Shown: positions 26,098 through 59,632 of the stretch, one piece after another
How positions within the stretch are numbered: the first letter of the stretch is position 1
Layout of the letters: every line of letters begins with the position of its first letter
DNA from: Apostichopus japonicus
Taxonomy: Eukaryota; Echinodermata; Holothuroidea; Aspidochirotida; Stichopodidae
Direction of reading: 5' to 3'
Length of the DNA: 64,000 nucleotides
Assembly: GCF_037975245.1 (NCBI RefSeq)
Contig: NC_092580.1
Coordinates: 32,513,001-32,577,000 of the forward strand
Notes under the pieces: generated by a model
What the model saw: the letters and a program-made list of their open reading frames with translations, nothing else
What the model was told of the DNA's origin: nothing
Databases searched by the model: none
Translations under genes and position numbers: made by a program

Positions 26098-26969
26098 GTT
26101 TCTTGACAACTCGTAGAAGTCGAAAATTTGAAAGGAAAATTATGCAGTTCTTGCGAAGTTGTTGTCTGATTAGTGCAGTAGCTCGGCAGGGGAAGTTATA
26201 CTTAGAGTTACTCTCTATAAAGGAACTATAGTTATACCTCACGTGAAGGTGCCGAAATGTTACTGACCACAAAATTACATTGATTTATGGCTAGCATCGT
26301 AATATGTAATAAGCCAGATATTATTTTTTTTTAAAACAGCCATCCGGAGCCACTAAATCCATGCCACAAACGAATAGAGAAGAAATATTTTAATGCAAAC
26401 TCGAAGAGTCTGCAATGCATACACACAGATATTTCAGGTGTTTCAATTGTTTTCTTTGCCTTTATTCATAGCTAATTGTAGCATTCCATCGTCCCTAATC
26501 ACGTTACCAAAACTGGTCACAACATGGTCCCTTGCTGATCATAATAAAACAAACATGTGACTTTTCGTACGATCACTGTAAACGGGATGTCAAATATTCG
26601 ATCTTTCCCAACTGGATGATAACTACACACTTAAGAGTACAGTTCGTAACATTGCGGACAACTCTCTCTATGAACTATACACTACCGTTCATATCTCTAC
26701 ATATCTCTGTACATACCGTATGGCCTAGGCCTACACAATAATACATCATCCATGTGTTGTTCGAAAACATCAGTGTCAACGTGCCTGGGATATTGTTTTA
26801 GCTCCCATGCCAATATTTAATCATACAAAGACAGTACCTAGAGCAGAAAACATCATTACTGTTGTATGCTACACTGTGTTTATTTATTGGTGCGCTGCAA
26901 AGCACATGTTAGTTGTCATATGAATAGGGAGTTTGAACGATAGTTGGCCCTGCGTGATTTTATTTTATT
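26098..26969. promoter_or_regulatory. Shared upstream region of divergent CTSC and METAP2
   Basis: Only 872 bp separate the two start codons, so the 5' UTRs and promoters of both genes lie here. I see no convincing TATA box for either. The METAP2 start context TTATTATGGCGACTG resembles the YY1/TISU-type ATGGCGGC element found at starts of housekeeping genes, with one base different from the usual core. Bidirectional promoter activity is inference from spacing. Confidence 0.5.
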
Positions 26970-38388
<11,419 letters not shown>

Positions 38389-40100
38389 GTGTACAGGGGA
38401 TGCTTCATGCTGCTTAGCAACAAGCCTGATTAGAGGGAAGCCTCTTGTAGGAAGCAAGTACTAGGAAGAGAAGAGAGTCCAGGCTTTAAAACCGAGAATT
38501 GAGGACTGGAACGCACAAGTTAGATTTGGTAAAGGGTGACCATATGTTGTTTCATATCATTTGACAGGTAATGTTGTTTCAGGTCTTATATCTTCTTTTT
38601 TTATCGTTTTTTGGTCAGATTCTTTCTACTTTTGGTCAGATTCTATCTGTCTTGGTGCTTTCAAGTCCCAGTATACCTGTAAAATGGATAGAAATTGACA
38701 TAAACCTTGAAATAGCATGACATTTTCAACAAGTTACTTTGGTGTATTTGGTTTGCCATTGCATACTTGGTAGTTATTCACCACCTGTTACTCACAGTAG
38801 AAGATTTAAAATTGAAAATAGCGTCTCTTTGTATAGACATGTGTGTGTTTAGTACAGGTTGCGTCTGTTTGTATACATGTGTGTGTTTAGTACAGGTTGC
38901 GTCTCTTTGTCAGTGTTCGTTTATGTATGATTGTTTGGTTTGGCTTCTTTGTTGTACATTTGTATGTGTATGTCTGTCGTATGTTTGTTTTTGTATGTAT
39001 GTTTGTATGTCTGTCGTCAGTTTGTATGTCATTTGTATGTCTGTCGGTTTATTTGTTCATAAGCGTCTTGTCTCATTGTTGAAGAGAGATGTGTCTTCGA
39101 GATGAATGTCGATAAATAAATGGTCAAACATTTGATACGGTATTTAATAGTCAACCAGATAATTGAAGAAACTAAAAAGGAAATGAATGCAGTCCATTCC
39201 ACTAATAGATGCCTTACCTTATTACTTTCTAAGTTATCGTTACTTCTGGCTTTTCTCTTCCAATCGCTAGCAAGTACTGACAGATCCAGTAGCATTATTA
39301 AAAGGGGGTAATGATGGCAAGGGAAGGAGGGGGGTATGATGGGCGCATGGTGTGGTGTGAAAGTGATACAGTTTTGTCAACAGGTGTTGCAAAGAAACAC
39401 AAACAAATGCCAATCTTAAGCCTAGATAGATTTTGCTTCTCATACCCTCAAGTTGATTTGGTCGTATATTTGCAAGATTTGTTAATTTGGCTTTAGATAA
39501 ACTTTATCTGACGCAGGTTTTTAAGGGACTGTTCTGTAAATTTCTCCATACTTTACCTTGTTTGTTTGCGGGAAACTTCTTTACAGGGTCATTTACTACA
39601 GAATTATGAGGGCAGGAGTAATTAAACTTGAGAGGAGAGAAGAGAGCTTCCATAACATTCTTATTGATAACCTGTAAACTAGCCGGAAGGTGTTTTGTTG
39701 CAGAAGCCGATGGCTTAGTCTGAATGCCAGCACAAAAAGTACATTTATACTAGCCAACAGGGGTTCTGAAAAAAAAAAAAAATTGGGGGGGGGGGTGGTT
39801 CCTGGGTTTTTTTTTGGTATGGTATAGAGGTGGGAAGGGGGTGGGGGAGTAGGAGGAAAGAGGTTCTGGCATGGATATAGAAAATGTATTTACCATGATA
39901 TTACATTTATGTAATTTATACATGGTTTTCATTTTAATTTCCCTCTTGGTTATATAACAGTGGTTTCATAATAGAACAGAGTGGTATTCATTTCTTGCGA
40001 GTCAGTCAAGTTTGACAGAATTACTTGAAAACTTTAAATGAAACTGCTTGACATTTTCCACTTTGGTGGTGGGGTGGGTGGGGCATGGTGAGAATGTTAA
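38389..40100. other. METAP2 3' UTR and intergenic DNA
   Basis: AATAAA occurs at 39115-39120 and is a candidate METAP2 poly(A) signal. Short tandem copies of a TTTAGTACAGGTTGCGTCT segment lie around 38840-38910. G/C-run and A-run low complexity occurs at about 39766-39850. No gene is supported. Confidence 0.45.
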
Positions 40101-40671
40101 AGGATTGGTTCAGGTGTTTGACATGTCTATTTTGTATGAAAGAGCACAAAAAGACAAAAGAACAGTGAAGAAACTACCATGATAGCATGCTCTGTTAAGG
40201 AGATATGACACTTTGAAGATATCAAAATTTCTTTGAAATCGACTGGTGTAGAAAGACTAACTGTGAGGGTGTGACGTCACATCCTCACTTCCTTAACATT
40301 TGTGAATATATATTTTTCTTTAAAAATTATTTACATTTTTTAACACATTTGAAAATAATATCATCAAAAATTCTTCAGAAGTTTAATCTCAAATACTTCC
40401 TTTGACAAATATGAGATCTCCTGACATATCTTTTGGTTGAAAGTCATGAAGTCTCACAAAATATTTAGAGAAAAAACGAAGACTTCTCAGGAATGTGAGG
40501 ATGTGACATCACAGCTAGTCAGATTTCAGCAGTTTCTACACAATCTGATAAAACTTCACACTTGAATATCTCTTTAACCGAAAAAGATATTTGAATAGTT
40601 TTTCACCATTGTGTTTCTTTTATTGTCCTCTTTCATATAACATAAACATGTATGACAACTGAACCAATCCT
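40101..40671. mobile_element. Foldback-type element, 571 bp, flanked by TTAA
   Basis: Left end AGGATTGGTTCAGGTG and right end CAACTGAACCAATCCT are inverted. Homology continues inward for most of each half (GTGTAGAAA, GTGACGTCACATCCTCAC versus GTGAGGATGTGACATCAC), so the whole element is one long imperfect hairpin. TTAA flanks both ends (40097-40100 and 40672-40675), as in piggyBac-type insertions, but the termini are not a standard piggyBac sequence. No ORF. Confidence 0.8.
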
Positions 40672-40675
40672 TTAA

Positions 40676-41640
40676 TCCCACAAGATACTGTTGTGTAATA
40701 CTTATCACAATTGTAAAGTTTTAATTCACAGGATCTCATTTTAACTTCAGAGAGATTAAATCACGTGTAGAAATCAGTTTGATGAAAAATTATGATGGTT
40801 ATTATTATTATGGTTTGAGTGTTTAGACTAAGACAATACTCACTCTATTGAAAAGTTTGTTTGACATATTTAGGGTGGTTATTGGGGAGAAGATTTTACA
40901 ATGTGAAAGCAGTTTCAATAGGCACAGAAAATGAAGCAAGGAAGGAAGGATTGATCACATGAAGTGATAAAAAGGGTTTCCGTTTATAAGTTAAAAAAAA
41001 AAAATCAGATCAATAGGCTTAATTAAAGTCAGCATTCTTTTTTCAGAAACTCATATTAATTATGCTGAAAGAGAAATAAACAAAATAATTAAGTTTATAA
41101 ATAGGTTTCAGTTTCTCTCTGTTTCTTTGTTGTTGCTTTTATTAACATTTACAAATTGTCAGTCCCAAATCTATTTTCAAAAAAAAGAAAACCGGGTTAA
41201 TCTACAGCTGGATGGAACTATATGTTTCTACTAGTTCCTCTCCAAAACATGAAGTGAAATACCTTAAGAGGATAACTTAACACCAGATAGCATTTGGTTA
41301 AAATTGCAAAAAACCATCACAAAAGGTAACACTCATCATTCATTGTTTTATCTATTGGACCTGAAGTTCATAATTAAGATGAAATCAAAGTCAATGTTGC
41401 ACTGGTTCCAAGTCAGGCTAATCCCCCACCCCCCCTCCCCAACTTACCCCCGTTCCAATCTGTGGTAGACTACACATAGTTTTCCTCTCATATTTCATCT
41501 ATATAATAAAGAAATATATTTGAAATTGTACTCTAAACAAAGTTGGCTAATCCAGCAACAGCAGTCAACTATGAGTAGCAACGTTGAAGCTAGCTGACCG
41601 AGTCGCTTCAGTTGCCATTCGCCGTAAAACCGCACTACGC
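40676..41640. other. Intergenic AT-rich DNA
   Basis: No supportable exon or repeat boundary. One C-rich run at about 41426-41440. Confidence 0.45.
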
Positions 41641-42099
41641 TAAGGTGACCAGACGTCCCCGATTTTCGGGGACAGTCCCCGATTACAGTGTGCTGTCCCC
41701 GATGAACAATAGTCCCCGAAAATGTCCCGATTCGTCAAAATGTTCAGGAATTTCGAAAATATCCCACATTATTAGTAAAATAATTGTAAAAACAAAATTT
41801 AGTCAAGTGTGCAGTCGCAGAACGGAACGGAACACGAATTTATGACACAAGCAACTCACAAGCTCTCAAAGAACCACGTAAAGTAAGTGAATTTCATATA
41901 AGAAAAAGCTACATTTTTGAAAATAAAATTTATTTAAAAAGTGCTTCTAGGTATCACCATTTTACATTTAAGCACCTTAGGTACTTGAAAATTTTCCAAA
42001 GGGGTAGCTAGGGGGACACCCCCTCCCCTTACACCCCTCCTCCATATCAATAACGCAATCAATGTCCCTGATTCCAGTCAGGAAATTATGGTCACCTTA
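41641..42099. mobile_element. hAT-like MITE, 459 bp, TSD 7/8
   Basis: Terminal inverted repeats TAAGGTGACCA and TGGTCACCTTA. The flanks CACTACGC (41633-41640) and CCCTACGC (42100-42107) match at 7 of 8 bases. Just inside the left end a CCCCGATTTTCGGGG palindrome and repeats of GTCCCCGA occur. The 8-bp duplication suggests hAT, but the termini differ from the CAGNGGCGTAGC family in this window. Confidence 0.72.
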
Positions 42100-42299
42100 C
42101 CCTACGCCATCTTTCCATTACAACCATAATACCAGACTGCTTGCGCAACGCAAGCGGTCGTCTCATGGTGACTCGCACATGTCCTAACAAAGTTGAAAAG
42201 CCATAGATTTCCACCAAAAGCTTTAAATTGATAAATGGTAGTCATGGCGATCAATAAGGGATTTATCTTTATGTACTACTGATTTTTCCACGCCTAGGC

Positions 42300-45200
42300 C
42301 TACTTTGATGATGTTATCCTACGAACACCATTTATAAGTGTAGGCCTAACTGGTTTCCTGGCAACAGCAGGCTTTGGTTTTGTTGAAGGCAAAGCTACCA
42401 ACTTAAGTAAAGAACTCTTGTCACCGATCGCCTGGTCATAGTAATTATCCATTGCTGGGGACTTATGTATAACCTGTTCTGCACCACGTGACAACAGATT
42501 GTATCCCATCGTGCTTAGCTCCAAGTTGGATCCCGACATGGATATGTGCTTTGGATTCGTTGGTTTTGGCTTTACCTCAGGTTTTGAAGTTGACCTACTC
42601 TCCGGTCGTTCAAGTTTATCATATCCTATTTTAGGACACATTCGGCGGTTATTGTCGTTAAATTGGTCATAAAATTCTAACTCCTTATACTCATGATTTG
42701 AAATGTTGTCTGTAAGTGGGAGGGAATTTCTTTTTCTGTGAAGAACGTTGCTAAGGGACAATCCCACGGAGGGATCCACAGCAGTATATGAGTATGCTGT
42801 CAATTCGGGTGGGTCGTCGTTGTGTGCGAGATTTTCGTTGCTAGAGAAAAAATTAGCGGTTTTCCTCACAGGAGAATGGGGTCGTGCGCAAAAAGTTGGC
42901 GGGAGGTTGCAAAGACACCTATTTGAAGAGTTTGAAGCAGACGACAATCTGCTTCTTCGAATTGTATCTTCGTGAATCGACCGTAGATCCGTAAAACTGT
43001 ACGGACCGAGTATAGATGCAAATTTTGACGAAAGACCAAGTCTAAGTTTGTTCCTTGCTAGTGTTTTCCTTGCTTCCGATTTTTTCCATTGCGTTAACGA
43101 ATTGTCGTCTGCTAAAGTATCCTCGCAAATAGATATTCGCACGATCCCAGAGTCCGTGTCATTCTCAGTACAAGTAGAAACTTTCCGCTCGAAACCTCCC
43201 TGTCCAATATCGGGACCATCTTGAGAAGCTGTAGGATGTTCTGAAAATAAATCAAGAGGATATTGTGTGTCAGTTTAAGGGAAAACGTCAGGTCAAGGTA
43301 ACATTCATAATGAAATCAATGAATGAGGCCACCTTAGAAAATGCTAAAATGGTCAGGCCCTAGCAGAAATGTACTTCGACATTAACATCTTCAAGAGCCC
43401 AGTTTTCTTTCCCGAGAAGTAGCCAACAGTGACTAATAAGAACATTTTATGCCAATATGGTAAATGAGGTAGGGTCGGTCCCAATTTAAGGAAAAAAAAA
43501 ACATCCGTTTTGAGTTCTCAGGTATACAGTAGCTTACGTGCAAAATTTACACAGTTTACCGGAAGCGGGGCGGGGGGACACAACTAAGGTGACGTAAAGA
43601 AAATGGATTTTGTCTCAGAACATAATTTTAAATAGGCCACAGAGAAGAATTGGGGCAACGAATTACGCGGAGTGATATAGCGCGAAGACATACATTTCAT
43701 ATCCTAGTAAACTTGGAAGGTTTATAAACTGCTCCACAGAACAGAGGAAGGAAGCTCGTGATGACATTTTCTGATTACTTTTACTTTTTCTGTTGATAGC
43801 ATGTAATATTAAGCTTCAGTAGTTCAAGTAGGTTACAGTCACAAATGATGGTATGGTACTTTACGCAGCAGCTCAGCAAAAGGGGGGGGGGTGAGGTCTG
43901 GAGGTCGCATGGGTGCGAGTGGGGACCTAGCTGTTGACGAAGAACAGGCTCATATATCGAGTTAAATAATGTCCCGATGATGGTTGTGTGTGCTTCTACT
44001 GTATTGCATGAGTATTTGGGGTTGAGTTATAGGGTATAACGAAGGGATATGGAATCGCTGGATCTAATATGCTGCAGTGTTTAAACTGCAATCATGGACA
44101 CGTGTGCCCCTCGTTTTCATATGTAAACTTAATTAATTAATTAACCACTCGTTATGTCTGGAAATTACTACGATTTAAGAGTATCATCATCTATCTTTGT
44201 GCTTTGACGCTATTTCTATATGGTTACATGGGACCCTGGCTCACCTGGAGAGGAAGTGTTCCTACGCCCGCGTACTTTTTATCGATTATAGCTCAGCTTT
44301 TAACACTATTATTCCTTCACAGTTACATTTTAAATTATTGGAACATTTGAAATTCCCTCCTTCAATTTGTAATTGGATCCTGGATTTCCTTCTGGAACGC
44401 AAACAGACTGTGAGGGTCGGTAACAATTATTCAGCGGCTGTCGTTCTCAACACGGGCACCCCACAGGGGTGTGTACTTTCGCCACTGCTGTACTCCCTGT
44501 TCACACATGATTGTGCAGCCGTCCACCCAAACTCGCGGATCATCAAATTTGCAGACGACACCACAGTCACTGGCCTGATCACAGATGACGATGAAAGCCA
44601 CTACCGTGATGAGGTAAACCTTCTGGTGAACTGGTGCCACGATAACAACTTAACTCTTAATGTGGACAAAACCAAGGAACTGATTGTGGACTTTAGGCGT
44701 AACAAAAATACAAAGGACCCTCTGATCATAAATGGTTCTGCTGTAGAGCAGGTGCACACATTTAAATTATTAGGCACATTCATTATGGAAAATTTGTCTT
44801 GGAATGAAAATTCACATGAAATATTGAAGAAGGGACGTCAGAGACTATTCTTTTTACGGACTCTTAAATCTTATGGTGTTAGTGATTTTATTTTAGTGAA
44901 TTTCTATCGTGCAATTATAGAGAGTATTTTAACTACAAACATTTTAGTCTGGTTTAGTCGTGTGAGTCAGAGGGATCTAGGGAAACTTCAGTCAGTTATC
45001 AGGAGTGCTGAGCGTATAATTGGCACTAGTCTACCGTCCCTCCATTCACTATATCAGGAGCGAGCACTGAGGCGTGTAGACTGTATTATGAAAGATCATT
45101 CCCACCCAGCATTTGTGCATTTCAATTTCCTTCCCTCAGGAAATAGATTACTAGCTTTTAGAGGTTCGAAGCGTTTTACCAACAGTTTTTATCCATCTGC

Positions 45201-46213
45201 AGTGAAGATTTTCAACGCGCATCATAGTCGCTAACTTATTTATCACTCCCTGTATCTTATGTCTTATTTGTTCTGAATTCTGTTTTATTGACTTAGCGCT
45301 CTGTTTATCGTACAAGTATACATTTTATGGTTCTTGCCGTACATATTTCTTATCATTCGTACTGTTTTACATCGTCACTTTTATCGCAATGTTTTTATAC
45401 CATTGTCGATAGCCTACCGGTATTTATTACTCATGCAATATCACTTTTATATGTGTTTCATCGCTTTGCGTTTCAATTTCATGTCTGTTTTAGAGCTCTT
45501 GTGTTTTGAACAATTTCCATTGTATTTTTATGCATGTGGCTGAATAAACCATCTATCTAGATGGCAGGCCTAAAAAGAAAAAAAAAAATCAACAATGATT
45601 GCTGGTGAAATTGGTGCATAGCAAATATGAGGCAGGATATACCTTCAACGAATCATGGAAAACATATATGGCATTGGGTAATTTCTACGAATTTATGAAG
45701 AATTGGAAGCCTTGGGAAACGTTGGACTCATGAAACTCTTATTATTTGAATTTGTTCCTATCTTTAATTAACAATTCATTTAACGCATTGTGATCGTCTT
45801 GTGAGCTTTATTGGGAGGAGAGGTTAGGGATGGGGAGGGGGGTTAGGAATGGGGGGAGGGGACAGATGGATGGGTGAGCTATATAGTATTCTACTTCAAA
45901 TGGTTGCAGCAAATTCTCGGACGCTTTTCGTGCATGGAAAGAGATTGAATATATAGATGAGCCGTAGACATGAACTATCGGTAAGGGGAGGGGAGAGGGG
46001 TGGAACGGTGGGGAGGGGATACCTGCTGGCTAAAACCCCCATCTACAGGTTAAGTGGGAAACTAAAATGCATAAGGAGGACTAAGTTAGAATCCCGATTT
46101 TCTTTTGGTAGAGTTGTAGTTTCAGGGGAACGGATAGGTTAGATTTTTCTGCGTGCAGTATCTCGGGTTAACTTACGACTCGCTGAAGCTACAATTGGTA
46201 AGAGATCATCCAT
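42300..46213 (-). CDS. Unrecognised 325-residue protein, two coding exons
   Basis: Exon 1 (46177-46213) starts MDDLLPIVASAS and has a strong donor (C|GTAAGT). Exon 2 (42300-43240) has the acceptor TTTATTTTCAG, continues QHPTASQDGPDIGQGG and ends TLINGVRRITSSK. The two exons total 978 nt, exactly 325 codons plus stop. An acceptor-like TTGGTTTTCCAG just upstream of the start suggests a further 5' UTR exon. I do not recognise a domain. Visible features are a basic stretch (WKKSEARKTLARNKLRLGL), a Ser-rich middle, several acidic/polar tyrosine contexts (YKELEFYDQF, GYDKLERP, MDNYYDQA) and a Pro/Lys-rich tail (TKPKPAVARKPVRP) that could bind SH3 domains. No signal peptide or membrane segment is evident, so it is probably an intracellular adaptor-like protein; that is inference. 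The intron contains an oppositely oriented LINE. Confidence 0.65.
44190..45558 (+). mobile_element. 5'-truncated LINE (Jockey-group, CR1/L2/Rex1-like) insertion
   Basis: The insertion starts abruptly inside a reverse transcriptase and ends after TGAATAAACC, which contains an AATAAA. CATCTATCT occurs at both ends (44190-44198 and 45550-45558) and may be a 9-bp target-site duplication, although ATCT-rich 3' tails also occur in such elements. It lies in the intron of the minus-strand gene above, in antisense orientation. Confidence 0.8.
44197..45234 (+). pseudogene. LINE reverse transcriptase fragment, open for 345 codons
   Basis: An uninterrupted frame covers the central and C-terminal RT: FIDYSSAFNTI (finger/palm), NTGTPQGCVLSPLLYSLF, and the catalytic box KFADDTTVTG with both aspartates. 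It is followed by NNLTLNVDKTKELIVDFRRN, thumb sequence and the family's usual C-terminal LPSGNRLLAFRGSKRFTNSFYPSAVK region. The reading frame begins with TTG rather than ATG, and an in-frame stop lies at about 44176, so the N-terminal RT, endonuclease and ORF1 are absent. Autonomous retrotransposition is therefore impossible from this copy. The absence of frameshifts points to a recent insertion. Closest remembered relatives are the fish and invertebrate Rex1/L2-type LINEs. Confidence 0.9.
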
Positions 46214-56331
<10,118 letters not shown>

Positions 56332-56863
56332 CGGTATTGATAAAGACAATACTTTAGAATGTATATAGAAAGAACCTGTGCTGTCTGTGTTAAAAGTAAC
56401 ATTAAACAAACGTGTCACGAAGTTGAATATCGTGTGGACATTGTTGCTATGGATACATACATATCTGGAACGAGACGAACTGAAGTCATAGAAGCAAATG
56501 GCGGAGTAACGTTGATGACGTGGACATTTTCAAACATCAGAAATGAAGTTAGTAACCAAGTCCACCACGTATTAATAATCTCACCGTTTCGTTTTCATTT
56601 GCATGAATGTTGCTCTACTTCTGTGAAGGTTCATCTTAAAATATTTCACTCGGTCGATTTGGTTGAGTACTAGTTAGACTTAAAACTTAATTTGGACATG
56701 ACAGTGCGTGTCTCTGTGCTTTCAAACAGTAGGGCGCCCCCGTTTTCCTGCCAACAATCATTATTTTGTTGGACAGCACATTCGATATAATCATAATGTC
56801 ACGCATGACGCTATGCAGCTGCGTGCATATGGCAGGCCGTTATAACATTTACCCCCTGATTTT
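56332..56863. other. 3' UTR of the TIL-EGF-fibrinogen gene and flanking DNA
   Basis: No conserved coding exon. A 104-residue open frame (56359-56673) directly follows the stop but has no recognisable domain and is treated as 3' UTR. Confidence 0.4.
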
Positions 56864-57088
56864 ACTTAAGTGAAATGCACTCTACTTAAGTGAAATTCAA
56901 CTCTGCATTTGGGAAATTGTATTTAACTATAGTAGACTTGAATTTACTGAAGTAGATTGTATTCTACTTAAGTAAAATAGAGGCCAATATTGTCCAATTT
57001 CACTACAGTAAAATTGAATTAAAATTAAATAAAATTTCACTTAAGTGAATCTGAATTCTACTTAAGTGATATTGCATTACTCTTAAGT
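56864..57088. promoter_or_regulatory. Cluster of ACTTAAGT palindromes (NK-2-type homeodomain motifs)
   Basis: Exact ACTTAAGT at 56864, 56884, 56966, 57039 and 57060, plus CTTAAGT at 57082: six within 225 bp. The half-site TTAAGTG/CACTTAA matches the binding consensus of NK-2 homeodomain factors. Whether it is an enhancer or a decayed repeat cannot be told from sequence alone. Confidence 0.4.
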
Positions 57089-57265
57089 AAAATAGAACAT
57101 TTGTATTCTAAAAGTTGTCGAAAGTGGTCTCCTATAGCGAAGCGGTCCGCAAACTATGTAGTGAATGTATCTACTGTTTTCGGAGCTTTCCGTCGTAGAT
57201 CATATAATTAAGTTATTCTTTCAACATTAAGTTCATAGTTCAAGCTAGCTTTAATGCACTATGAG

Positions 57266-58325
57266 CAGGGTTATAGCTAGGAGATTGTGAGTGCTGGTTA
57301 AATAAATTTGCGAAGCGTAGCGAGCGAAGCTCTCGCATCTCACGGCCGGGGGTCCAGGGGCCCGCTTAAGGGCCCCTGGTGGGGTCCAAGGGCAACGCCC
57401 CGGTGGGGGTCGAGCGGGCGAAGCCCCCCCCCCCCGAAGCCAGAGGGTTTTCCCCTTTTTGTAAAGGTGACGTTATTATCATGTTTTACGGCAAGGGAGA
57501 GATAAATTTGTTACTTTTGTTGTATTTCACAAGCATTTTACTATTTTTTTGTGCCGGCCAGTGGACTGTTTATTCACTTCCAATGCCGGCCGGCAGGCGT
57601 GAGTGGGGGTTACCACCGGCCGCCGCCGGCCGCGAATTTCTTTTTCCTGAACCTTTCGGGCAGTGTACGTGGAGTTTAGCCAATCAGAGCGAGGCTGTGT
57701 TGATGACGTACTACGTGCTTACCAAAGGTTGAAGTGGGGGAAATCACATTCGAAAAGTCAACATAATTGTTGTACTACAGCAGAAAGTTTTGAGGTATTT
57801 AGGCCTTGCAATAATGACATTATACTGAATCATTGTGCACAACTTACGTGACGTTGGCATCGGTTTCTTTGTTGAAAAACGGCGATGTATGATCGCTTTC
57901 TGTTGTACAATTTTACAATGTCTTCAGATTGACATGACACTGTACTCAGTACTGTAGTACTGGTACAGTAGTATGTTACGTACTTACAGTTTACATACAT
58001 GTACAAAGCAATATTTGTACACATAAATATAAGATGACCATGCACTAAAACCATGACATTACTTATAATATCGATTTTCAATTCATAATATAATACTTGG
58101 ACATAACTACTTGGACATGGGAAAAAGTGGGGGAAAATCCACTCAAACTCGCGGTCTTTCGTTTTCCACCTTATGTTATTGAAGCGACGCATTTACCCGA
58201 CTGACCATCTTTACTGAGTAGTATGTCATCAACACAGCCTCGCTCTGATTGGCTAAACTCCACGTACACTGCCCGAAAGGTTCAGGAAAAAAATTCGCCC
58301 GCCGGCCGGCGTGGCTATAACCCTG
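57266..58325. mobile_element. hAT-type element, 1060 bp, with perfect TSD and internal inverted arms
   Basis: Termini CAGGGTTATAGC and GCTATAACCCTG are perfect 12-bp inverted repeats, flanked by ACTATGAG on both sides (57258-57265 and 58326-58333). The left part is GC-rich with repeated GCGAAGC-type words. Two internal arms (about 57620-57714 and 58218-58313) are near-identical inverted copies, each carrying AGCCAATCAGAGCG, a CCAAT/NF-Y-type site. No transposase. Confidence 0.92.
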
Positions 58326-58827
58326 ACTATGAGTATCGATTCTGAGGGATAGGGGTCTGGTGGGTCGTGGTTCAGTCCTCATGGTAGATCTGGGTTAATT
58401 GTCTAAAGGTTTGCTAACCCCTGTCCCAGCGGACATGACCCTCCCAGGATATTCAGGAAGATAATAACATTCAAGCTGATAATAACATGTCTGAGAGAAA
58501 GAAATACTTGTTCACGGCTGACCATTATTTAACTTTGTAAGCTGTGTACATTTGGGACAACAGGAATGAGCTTTTATGTTTGGTACTAAGGTTTGTGCGA
58601 GTACGCGATTACTCGTGATACTGAAGTGAATACTCATATTCGATTCTTCGCAACGGTTAGTACAAAGAGTTTACATTGTTTTTACGTCAAGCTCCATTTT
58701 CATTGTATAAACTACGCAATATTTAAATTTCACGTGTTGAAAGTTTATGTGTTTTGTCTTCGTCAGTCTTTTTCCGCCTTTTTTATAATATAGAAGTTCA
58801 GTTCATTTTGTTTGGTTTTAAATGTAA

Positions 58828-59632
58828 GATGTCACAGAATTTCATTAGCCTTGTATATGTGCCACACGAAACACAATACGGTATACTCTATATGTCAAAG
58901 AACTAACATCAATGTTACACCTTATTGAAATAGTTTAGATGTCACAGAATTTCAGTAGCCTTGTTTATGTGCCACACGAAACACAATATATCGGTATACT
59001 CTATATGTCAAAAAACTAAAATGGATGTTCCCTCATTGAAATAGTGTAGATGTCACAGAATTTTCAGTAGCCTTGTTTATATGTGCCACACGAAACACAA
59101 TATATCGGTATACTCTTCATGTCAAAGAACTAAAATGGATGTTCCCTCATTGAAATAGTTTAGATGTCACAGAATTTTCAGTAGCCTGGTATATGTGCCA
59201 CACGAAACACAATATATCGGTATACTCTATATGTCAAAGAACTAACATCGATGTTATACCTTATTGAAATAGTTTAGATGTCACAGAATTTCATTAGCCT
59301 TGTATATGTGCCACACGAAACACAATACGGTATACTCTATATGTCAAAGAACTAACATCAACCTTATTGAAATAGTTTAGATGTCACAGAATTGCCAGTA
59401 GCCTTGTTTATGTGCCACACGAAACACAATATATCGGTATACTCTATATGTCAAAAAACTAAACTGGATGTTCCCTCATTGAAATAGTTTAGATGTCACA
59501 GAATTTTCAGTAGCCTTGTATATGTGCCACACGAAACACAATATATCGGTATACTCTATATGTCAAAGAACTAACATCGATGTTATACCTTATTGAAATA
59601 GTTTAGATGTCACAGAATTTAATTAAGTCGGA
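58828..59632 (+). repeat. Tandem satellite, about 112-bp unit, seven full copies plus partial
   Basis: Units begin GATGTCACAGAATTTCA at 58828, 58938, 59049, 59163, 59277, 59380, 59492 and 59606 (partial), so 103-114 bp apart. All carry GTGCCACACGAAACACAATA and TCGGTATACTCTATATGTCA. Two sub-types alternate, with either CTAACATCGATGTTATACC or CTAAAATGGATGTTCCCTCA. Confidence 0.95.

Noticed and set aside
56359-56673. 104-residue open frame after the fibrinogen-domain stop
   Set aside because: No recognisable domain; position fits a 3' UTR.
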